Below are positions 55,256 to 64,000 of a stretch of DNA of 64,000 nucleotides, one piece after another. Position numbers and translations under genes: made by a program. Position 1 is the stretch's first letter. The number at the start of each line of letters is the position of its first letter. Source of the DNA: Morchella semilibera (lineage: Eukaryota > Ascomycota > Pezizomycetes > Pezizales > Morchellaceae); contig WBVU01000008.1 in assembly GCA_009192285.1 (NCBI GenBank), forward strand, positions 1,250,370-1,314,369. Reading direction: 5' to 3'. The notes beneath the pieces were generated by a model, which did not search any database, had not been told where the DNA came from, and saw only the letters and a list, made by a program, of their open reading frames with translations.

Positions 55256-57430
55256 CATGACCCACATGTGAGAGCGTAGTCAGTCAAAATCAGTGACGCC
55301 AAGATTTGTACATACCCCACACGGCGAGATGAACCCCACGGCGAACGAAACCTACATTATTATTGCGCGTACTCTCTTCGTGTATGCATATACACCGAAT
55401 TTCTGGGTTGATTATAGCCGTACAGGATGTTTGTTTTTTCTATCAACATCTTTGGAGGCTAAAGACTGCAAAGAGGAAAAGATACCCAATGATTCGATCT
55501 TGCAGAGCATGTCACTCCCGTTAAGCTCATACTAAGAAGTGGTGAAAGTATAGACCTTAGGGCAAAACCGCAAAATTACTTCCCGACATATAGAGAAGCT
55601 GCTGAAGCTAGGCGGTTGGCGTTTCCTACCCAGATTGGTTTTTACAATGGATGCGACGGAGAGACCTCGATTGCAGACAGGGAATAGGCCGACCTGACCT
55701 TTGAACGGTTTGAACCTATAGTATGCCTACTCGGTGTAGTACATCTGCCTCCTACCTCTTGCTCCAGTTGGTCTATGTCTGTAGAGGCTGTAACCACTAA
55801 AGCATTGCAATTGGTTCAACAGCAGCATAGTATTGTTTCCTTCATGTATTAAAGCGGAAACAGTGCTTGAAGATCGATCCAAGACCATTGATTATGGGGG
55901 CAACAATTAGGTTCACTTCTTTTCTCCAAATTTCTCAATTCCCGGACAAATTATCTCGCTTCTTTTTTTCCTACAAAAAAATCTAAGAATATCTTCATTC
56001 AATAATGGAGGAACGAACTATCATTGAGCAATGATGACTCAGTATATCCCGCGGAAACTGAGGGCTCTTTTCATATTTCTGTTCTCTTAACCTCCCCACC
56101 TCGGGCTCGAGCTCCATATAAATATACCAGCCTTGCTCCCCCTTTATCAGCGACACAAGGACTTTATCACCGCTCTTCGGCACATCCTGGTAGAGGCGCC
56201 GGCGCTATCTGTTTTGTAGGTAATAGTTTAGCATTTTCTCATGGATATACGATATTCGTACCTAGGCTTCGGCAACAAAGTGTTTGGTATCATTTATCTC
56301 AGGGTTAGGGTTTCCTGATACCTGGGAAGATTCCTACCTGGGGAGACACAACCATACATATTTGTGCGTAATATTATATCCAGAAGGGGTTTGTAGGATT
56401 TCTAGATAGTATTTCGTTAATCCTACTAACACCTTTCCTATGGTTTTTGTTAAACTTGCGATCACTGCGACTCACGAGATGTGTAACATACCTGGCGGTC
56501 TAAAACTGGTATAGAAAGGATTATTCAAATCATTCCTTAAAGATTCCAAGCATTAAGTTTCTTGCGGCCGCGAGTTCAACTTGCACGTTTCCTTTGTAGG
56601 TGACAGGGCCGACGAACCAACTAGAAGGATCCGATCAAAACGGCTGGCTAATGCTTTGCGCGTCACGCTACACCCAAGCTAGACGGACAGAATGAGGCCT
56701 CGAACAGATCAAATTTAGGACCCGTTCGGACCCGTCCCATGTGATGATCTAGCAGTAGTGTGGGGGGATCGAAAGAAGTTTGGCACTAAAATGTGATTTG
56801 GGCAATTGTTCCCTCCTAGATTACCGACTCCAGCAGGATTGTGGTTTGTGCAAGTACTAACAACACCCAAATGAGACTAGCGCAACCCCCACTGCCCGCT
56901 GTGTTTTCTGGATTGGGTTCACGAAATTATAGTAAAAGATGGAAAATAATGGTCTGGGCAGGTCATGATCTTGCATAAGTCTGTATCACGTGTCATTTGT
57001 GCTCAAATGGAAACAGGAAGGCCCCCAAAAGGCTATCTGCAGTTCTCCCTATTGAGCCAGTGAGCGTTGTGGCGGCCAAATTTAATATGATATGTAACAA
57101 CCAGCCTCAAAATATGGCGGAGCTATTATAAGCGGAGCCGTCTGGTGTCATACTCTACAAAATCTCGTACATGGAGTAGATCGCGATCATGGAGACAAAA
57201 ATAGGTATATTTTCAAAACAAGGCTTTGAGTGTTTCCTTAGCTACTACCATTATTGGGGGATCCGGATACACCGGCTTCAAAACTAGAAAAGGTAGGACT
57301 CCTGGAAATACTCTACATATAATACCTTAACTACATGTACGTTAGTATGATTTGGCGGATTCTATGTAGGTGGGTGTTCGTCGAAAAGACCATTGTCCAT
57401 GTTTTGCAGTACCCTATGTCTCAGAAAATA
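55256..57430. other. Intergenic, no supported gene
   Basis: One telomere-like motif (56301-56312). Short frames have no domain. Confidence 0.35.
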
Positions 57431-57720
57431 TGAAAGTGGGACATCTCGATGTGGTTTGGTTGGTGGGCTGGTGAAGTGGCAGGGTTAATGAGAGGGTAGT
57501 TGACTAAGCACCGCCAAGAGCTAAATATTGAGCCACCGAGGTGGCCAGCGCCACTCCCTATATAGGCGCGCTAGTGGTAGAAAGTATAATAGTGAGACAT
57601 GTGTGAGACATTTTAACGTGATTTGATTGGTCGATTGATGAGGTGGCAGGGATTGATGCCAAGATCTTAATATTTAGACACAGAGGTGGTTAGCGCCACT
57701 TCCCACACAGGCGTGTTAAT
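57431..57720 (+). repeat. Two diverged direct repeats of about 130 bp
   Basis: 57431-57571 and 57594-57720 share GTG-GACAT, GTG(G/A)TTTG(G/A)TTGGT, GGTGGC(C/G)AG and AGCGCCACT in the same order. No coding capacity. Confidence 0.6.
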
Positions 57721-59478
57721 CCCCCCGCTGTTCCTATACTTTACCGCTGTTCCCTATACTGGATCAACTTGCAGTCGCGAGCTGGCCATTGCTAGTGTAA
57801 GGTACGGCTCACATAAACCCACTACCCCGTCAATTGGCATTTGAAGCTCAGTAGCGTCTCATCAGGGCGGGATAGCAACCCAACTTCCGACCGCCAGATA
57901 ACCCTAGCCCTATAACAGCTGGTGGTGCACTTTGCACGCATTGACAACATGACATCATGTAGGCTGAACCACTATGTCGGGCCTGTATTTAGGATATATA
58001 GGCGCTCTTGAAACCATCTTCACTATCATGAGGCTTACACCAAAGCAGGAGCCAAAGCCGATAACTTTATATTCTATCGTTGTGCAAGGCTCTGAAATGA
58101 GGTGAGTGATATACGGGTGAGGATCTATCGCTAGGCGGAGTCTGGTTGGGTGGGCGGGCATCTCCGGGTGGGAAGGGATCCCTGGTCTAATGGCGCAATG
58201 GTGCAATGCTCAGCGCGCTAACCGCACACAGTGCTCATGAGGCTCTGTTAGATGAATCCTGCCAAATTCGCGATTTGCTTGAAACGCAATATCATAATAG
58301 CTGCTTGGGGAAATTATGTAATTATTGATTGCACTACGCTTATTACTCGCTGCGTATTGGAAAGTTAACGAACCAGCAGGTCGATTCCCGTTATTGCCGT
58401 TGGCTATATCTCTCCCTTACTGAATAACCAACCCCCCATACCACAAAATCCCTAGGATCTTTACCCTTAGAGGGGGGAGATAGCCATCTTTTAGCCTTGG
58501 AGACAGTATGGTTGCGGACACCTGTATCCGGAGTAGGTGCGACATTGGTGTTTTTGGCTATCACTTTCCTAATCAAGTAATAACTTGGCACTTTTGTTGC
58601 CCTTATATGCCAAGACCTATCCATGATATTAAGCGGTAGTGCGATAATTGCCTAATCGGGTATTAAAATGCCCAACACTCTAGAACTATTGCTTAAATAG
58701 GCAACTTTGGGCGACATTGATTTGGTCCCTTACCAAGAACCCAACTTTTAGAAATTCAATAACTCCACAACCATAAGTGATATAATTAAGTCATGATGTA
58801 GAGCGGAGGCTAAAGCATCGTTTAACAGAGAGAAAATGATTGTAGATATTGTGGTTGGAAAGCCATCACCCCCCAAATGTTGGGGTCAAATGTCCTCCGG
58901 TTACAGGTGTCCGCATCCATAGCCGTAGTTGCAACAGCCCTACACCCGTAGTAGTAGTACATGTGCTTTTGCAAAGAGACAATATTGAAACTAGTAGCGA
59001 CTGGTGTTGAATTTGGTGAAGTGTTGATTTTTTTGGTCTTGGTACATACATAGCTTTTACTATTCGGGTATAGATAGTAGCTACATGTAGTAGCGAGGAT
59101 AATGGCAGTACTGGAGCCAATAAGCTATGTAGCTTATTTATATATACATTTACACTGCCATGATCGGTTCTGGTATTAATTGATGTTGAAAAAACATCCA
59201 TAAAGAGATTTGGATGTGTATGCATGCATGGCGATCCAACTCGGCTATTATGCTTTACCCGGTTACCTTACCGATCAGGGATTAAACTTTAGAACTATCA
59301 TAATTGTGTAACCAGAAATGTCTTAGACAATATCATCGGCTCACTCATCCCGGATTTATATTTCCATCCCTACCTCGCACATTGAACGCGCTTGGGAGAA
59401 ACCCAACTCTTCGATATCTCCTTCTCAACTCTCTCAAACCGAATAACGCTACGAGCTACGGAGCCTCCCATCGCCCCT
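57721..59478. other. Intergenic, upstream of the second membrane-protein gene
   Basis: A tRNA-resembling stretch at 58184-58265 lacks a foldable acceptor and is not called. No gene is supported. Confidence 0.35.
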
Positions 59479-61337
59479 ATGAACTCTACAGAACCAACCT
59501 TTGAGCGGGGAAGCAGGATCTGTAGGCCTGCGGATTGGATCGATGTTGTCAAGTTCTTTGCCCTGAACTTTGGCCTTCACGCCCTTACCGTCATCACCCC
59601 ACCCGGAAGTAATGCAGTTACAAGCTCTATCTTCTCTCTCTTTGCCCTTTTAATGCCATGGAGTGGGACCGCAAATGCGTTCAAGGTCATCTGGCGCTTA
59701 GCACTTCTGCAGACAAACGAGCTCGAGGTGGCGTTGAAGTCAGGCGCACTTTGCATGTTAGTGCCTACATCAACTCCTACCGTTCCCAGGCCCACCGATG
59801 GACAGAGAAAAAAGCTAAAGAGGTATGAGGAAGTGCGGAGATCCCTACAAACATACCTCACCGCGCCCCCTATCGACGATCAAGGAACCTCTTCGCCGAC
59901 AGCTGGGATACCTCCTACGTCCCCCCATCTCGTCACTACACCCTTCATCCCAACTGCGGATTCAAACGAATCGCCATATTCGGTAGTGGAGCTAGACCAA
60001 GTCAACCTTCTGATGACAAATGTTCAAGGGCAATATCCCACTGATATCAAACCCCTCATGGTCTCGGATATTCAGACCACCGGTGATCTAGAAGATGTCG
60101 CGCGAGATGCAGGAAAAACGTCACCCATGGAGTATTCGCTGGTCACTGTGCCCGCATCTTTTAAGGTTCGGCCCTTTCTACCTGACCATGTGAAGCCGGA
60201 ACCACTCTATAAGAGATTATATCACACGGTCTTGAGAGGCCGTCTGGCTCCCCCGGGCTATACTGCTCCAACTCTTTCATCCAACTATAGCTTCATCAAA
60301 TCCATCGCCGCCATACTGCAGATCTTGTACGGGTCCTACGAACTTTATCGACTCAGTGACGGCCAGATCAAGCAGTACGGATATGCGGCGTATGGAGTTA
60401 CGGTCATACCATATGTTGTGATGTCAATACTCAATCTACTTGGTGGTCTTACTGCTCCGGTCTATCCCTCAATGTATCTAGTGCATTACAGGGGGGTGAT
60501 AGAGCCAGATTCATCTGAGCTGCAGCTTCTCGGCAAAGATAAGAGGGAACTCGACAGGGCGTCGGGGGCAGGCGCATCAATGAAGGACGAACCCCCAAGC
60601 ACCCCAACCGGAGATGCATCTAACCGTCGAACTTCAGGGGAGGCAGTGGTAGCAGATGTTCAAGGGAGGTATCCTAAGTTTTGGTGGAAGGAGGATGATC
60701 GGCGTTCGGTGGAGGGAAAGATTTCTGGGGCGGTCGGGTATGTTTATGGAGAATTTAAACAGCCACTCACGCCAGTCCCCTCCTCTCTTCTACGTTTCCT
60801 GGAACTATCGGACTCCGGCGAACTCGGACATCGCGAGGTAGCGGAAGGGCGAAAATTTGCACTCAAGATTTTCGCGAAGCTCAATGTATCCGGGTGGTTG
60901 GACAAGAGGCTCCATTCAACGCTATTTGTAAGTCTCACAACCCCCCTCTCAGACCAATTGAATCCAGTTAGACTAACCCACAATAACAGTTCTCACTCGT
61001 GATGCTATACTGGCTCCCAAGATTTTCACTCCTGTCGATTCAATACATCATCATCACCATCTTAACCCATTGGAACAAGAGGGACAGCACATCTATCCAG
61101 CGGGGATTCATCATGACGTGGATCGTCGGCGGCCAGCTCGGCGGCTTTCTTCCCAGTCTCTTCCGGGATAACGACCGCTTTGGGAAGTCCTGTAGGCGGT
61201 TTATTAGGAATCATCGTCCAGCGACCGTCACTTGTGTGCTCGCGCTTCTCATGACAATTTTTCTTTTTCCATCGATTGGTGGATGCTATATGGTGGCTAC
61301 GATGATCTTGAGTGACGAGGCATGCAGTAGGCTGTAG
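59479..61337 (+). CDS. Multi-pass membrane protein, family copy 2 (two exons)
   Basis: 598 aa from the Met at 59479 (MNSTEPTF, matching the MNTTTNTT start of copy 1; an upstream in-frame Met at 59392 would add 29 unmatched residues). Exon 1 is 59479-60927, the intron is 60928-60989 (GTAAGT...CTAAC...ACAG, 62 bp, phase 0), and exon 2 is 60990-61337. The N-terminal block (WIDVVKFFALNFGLHALTVI, LEVALKSGALCMLVP), the central pair of membrane segments (FIKSIAAILQILYGSYELYR; VTVIPYVVMSILNLLGGLTA) and the C-terminal exon (IIITILTHWNKRD; MTWIVGGQLGGFL; LFPSIGGCYMVATMIL) all align with the gene at 33222-35278. This copy lacks the Ala/Pro tandem repeat in the middle. An uncharacterised fungal membrane protein. 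Confidence 0.87.
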
Positions 61338-63130
61338 TAGCGCCGTTTGGCGCATCTGAAATTGCTGATATCGTCGCTGAGTCGCTGTTATATGGGCCGC
61401 GTTTCCGGCCCTCCGGGCATCGCAGGATCTCTGTAGCTTTTTCTACTCTACGCATTGATCTTTGCAATTCTAGTTTTGCACTTTTGCTAGTTATCTGACC
61501 CTGAACAGCCTCTGCAGTGTGGAGCCGTATATAATTAGAAATGCTAATGAGATCTAATCAATAGGTATTGTGCGTTAGATTTACCTAGGTGCGCAGGATA
61601 GGGTCATGAGAGTTCACAGGTTCAGGTGCAGTTGATAATTTGAATCCTAGCATAACCTATGTGTTGCATGTATGAAATATAAAATAATAAATAATAGTTG
61701 ATTTAAATGTAGTCGGGTTTTGTCGTAGCCGTGAGGCTGCATACAATGAATGAAATAAGCAGAAACCAAAAAATGCAGTCAGGGTTAGGGTATTCCAATG
61801 TCAACCCACTACATCTGTTATCTCCTGGAAATTACTACATGTGCTAGCACCCGACCACACCAGTACCGCAAAGTATCTGTCGGTTGACAAGAGTGGTGTT
61901 GGCTGTGAAAGGCTCTGTTCTCTTCCTTTAAGGGTGATATTTTTGAGCTCCTGCAAAGCTGTCCTCTTGGCAACCGTCCAAACGAACTGAGATCTCCCAG
62001 TATTAGAGACCCTGCACACGTGCAGCTAGCTCCATTCTCCGGTAACCTAATTGATGCCTATCCAATAGCCTACCAATCAGATAATCGAAAGATAGAGCTG
62101 GCTCCATCTGCGCAAAGTGTCTATTATCAACCTCCCAAACTTTTCCCTTAGCTATCCGGAAAGAGCGCAAGAAGTGACTCCAACTATATGTAGGTAAAAG
62201 ACAAATTACGGGTCTGAAGCTTTACCATTTGCTTCACATTTTTCTTATCTCCCCTGCGTTAGCGATGAGTGAGGAATTTTAGATAGAATCTAGGGACAGA
62301 ATCTAGGAAACCTGTCTGGTATTGTCATAACCTGTGGTCTGCATAGGCAATTAATTAAAGCTACTTACATGTATAAACATCTGGTCGGTAATGCATGTAT
62401 GAGTTATCAATAAATAAATCTCGTCGACAGGGTTAGGGTTTCTTGTCAATATTGGGGGTTTGCCACAAAGACAAAAGAAAGGCGCCGGTGACGCCGCCGG
62501 TGATTTGTGCAGACACAGCCTTAGTAAAACCTACAGAGTTTAGCTATCTCTTAGAGACAGACCTTCTCTTGTTTCGTTTGATCATACCCTAACCCTGGCG
62601 CCAAGCGCTCTTGACACCTCAACAGGAAATATCTTGACGAGTATTGGGAGGTTGGATTGACCACAGGATGCCTGATATATTGCGTATTCTGCTTGTAAGT
62701 AGATATTGGTACAAGGATTATTCTCTTCTTCTGAATTAATGATTACTCCAGCAAGTCCCACCCGCTACCCACAGGCCAGGCTCCCCCTCAACTTCAACCA
62801 GCTCATCAAGAGCACCAGTGTTAATTTTATGCAGATTGCACGCAGATACAAGTTCTTTCAGTATTAAGTTAACTGGCCCCGCAATTTTCATAGAGGCTGA
62901 TACGAGGGGGTGGAGGGGGCATTCCCGGATCCCTTCTTGCGCGACGTGCCCGATTTTCCAACGGAGTGGCAGTACCGGGTTCCCAGAGCCGTGTACAGCT
63001 CACTGGTACCTTTTACGCGCCGGTGGCCTTAGAGAGATTACTCACGGATCAGGAGATATGATAACTTAGTAGTCTTCTCGTTAGTATACCATAGCTAGTC
63101 CTCAGCGTTGTACCCAGACTCTACCATCCC
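61338..63130. other. Intergenic, with three telomere-like motifs
   Basis: Motifs at 61781-61792, 62429-62440 and 62585-62596 (reverse), the densest group in the window. No gene is supported (the 83-aa frame at 62818 has no domain). Confidence 0.4.
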
Positions 63131-63520
63131 AAGAAATGCATCGCATAATGTATCGATAATGTATCATGCCATAAACGGGTGGCTATTGCATCCATAATGC
63201 ATCTATAATGCATCACAGTCTCATTTCGCCAAGAGTTTAATGTAATGTATCAATAAAAAAAATAAAAAAAGTCCCGGGTTTGAACCTGTGCTATTATGTT
63301 TTTCAAGCCCACACCCCACTGCTAAGCTACTAGTTATATACTGAGAACTACAGAACTATACCAATAAACGAATTCCCTAGTAAAGTAATCAATAAATTAA
63401 TCAATAAAGTCATCAATAGACGACATTACAGAGGCCTCAACATGTTTATGCATCAGCTGATGCATTTGTGCACCATTCTAGTATGGGAAATGTATCAAGT
63501 GATGCATTTTTTGCGCTGGT
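63131..63520. repeat. Cluster of ATGCATC / ATGTATC words with a perfect palindrome
   Basis: At 63131-63215 the words AATGCATC, AATGTATC and GATGCATTAT-type sequences recur, and again at 63448-63510. The 18-bp palindrome ATGCATCAGCTGATGCAT is at 63448-63465. The cluster brackets the tRNA-like segment. Confidence 0.6.
63214..63336 (-). ncRNA. tRNA-derived, SINE-like segment with shared tail
   Basis: On the minus strand an A-box-like TAGCTTAGCAGTGGGG (63329-63314) and a B-box-like GGTTCAAACCC (63287-63277) are spaced about as in a tRNA (42 bases between starts), followed by T-runs (63270-63264). The expected acceptor stem does not pair, so this is not a working tRNA. The following tail (63257-63214) recurs at 16202-16246. 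Together this suggests a pol III-derived SINE, but only one copy has the boxes. Confidence 0.35.
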
Positions 63521-64000
63521 AGAGAGATAATGAGTATGAGTTGGAATATCGCAAGAGATTGGAAGGGTAGCCCATCAATTGCAGGAGAGTTGGGGGTAAA
63601 TACAAGGAAGCATCTATCCTTGAGCCTCTCGTTAACAAATTGAATTTTTGTCATACGCGAGTGATATCCTATGATTATGTTAATATTGTTGATACTACTT
63701 ATAATTCGTTGTAGAAAGTAACATAATATTAATTAGTTATTTGTTTAAATGCATGATCAAGACTAGTACTATGTATCCCAAAGTAGCACCTGGCTGTGGT
63801 TTCGACGAATCTCGTAACCCAGCTATTGCTCAGATACGCAAACCTATATTTATATATCCATTAGGGTATAATTCTATATAACCCCTCTACGGACTGATGA
63901 GTCGAACTTGGGGAAATGCTGACTCTTGCCGTTTCTGGCCCCTTCCCCCCCCCCCCCCCCTGAGAATTTCACTCTTTACTGAGGACTATGGACGAATCAT
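63521..64000. other. Intergenic window end, nothing recognised
   Basis: AT-rich, with a 16-C run at 63945-63960. No gene is supported. Confidence 0.35.

Noticed and set aside
58184-58265. tRNA-Met-like sequence (TAATGGCGCAATGG ... GCTCATGAGGC)
   Set aside because: The arms do not fold into a cloverleaf, and the nearest B-box-like word is about 190 bp away.
59577-59861. Minus-strand ORF inside membrane-protein copy 2
   Set aside because: Antisense shadow of a well-supported gene.
2928-62596. A chromosome end or subtelomeric array
   Set aside because: The telomere-like motifs are isolated dimers in both orientations; no array of repeats is present.

Overview
The window looks like a gene-poor, repeat-rich stretch of nuclear DNA from a filamentous ascomycete (Pezizomycotina). 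The evidence is short introns of about 47-75 nt with GTAAGT/GTATGT donors and CTAAC- or CTGAC-like branch sites, TTAGGG-type telomere-like motifs, a Ty3/gypsy retrotransposon, many small TA-flanked inverted-repeat elements (MITEs), and an expanded F-box/ankyrin family. The species cannot be named from the sequence alone.

Layout. 1-1.6 kb: the 3' part of a gene for a basic DNA-binding-type protein with an AT-hook and a dense SQ/TQ cluster, followed by a tandem repeat (1.9-2.24 kb). 3.2-31.6 kb: fifteen loci of one family of small F-box proteins, mostly with one to three weak ankyrin repeats. Ten are open and five are broken or are fragments. They lie in both orientations, with MITEs between them, including three different MITEs in a row at 24.5-25.1 kb. 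33.2-35.3 kb and 59.5-61.3 kb: two members of a second family, multi-pass membrane proteins with one conserved intron position, in opposite orientations 24 kb apart. 35.9-37.5 kb: a nest of MITEs. 40.15-44.3 kb: a GC-rich island with many overlapping open frames and no confident gene. 44,376-51,779: a complete Ty3/gypsy element on the minus strand with two LTRs, a perfect 5-bp target duplication and gag, protease, RT, RNase H and integrase regions, interrupted by many frameshifts. 52-59.4 kb and 61.4-64 kb: mostly non-coding DNA with MITEs, direct repeats and a tRNA-like sequence.

No shared pathway links the genes. The coherent theme is rapid birth and decay of F-box/ankyrin paralogues in a transposon-dense neighbourhood. 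F-box proteins are usually substrate receptors of SCF ubiquitin ligases. Here the F-box half is conserved and the C-terminal half is variable, which fits diversification of targets, but that is inference. A second theme is the dispersal of an 11-12 bp telomere-like motif (AGGGTTAGGGTT) at about a dozen sites, all outside the gene calls. Long C/G homopolymers (up to 30 C) and single-base indels inside the retrotransposon warn that some apparent frameshifts may be sequencing or assembly errors.
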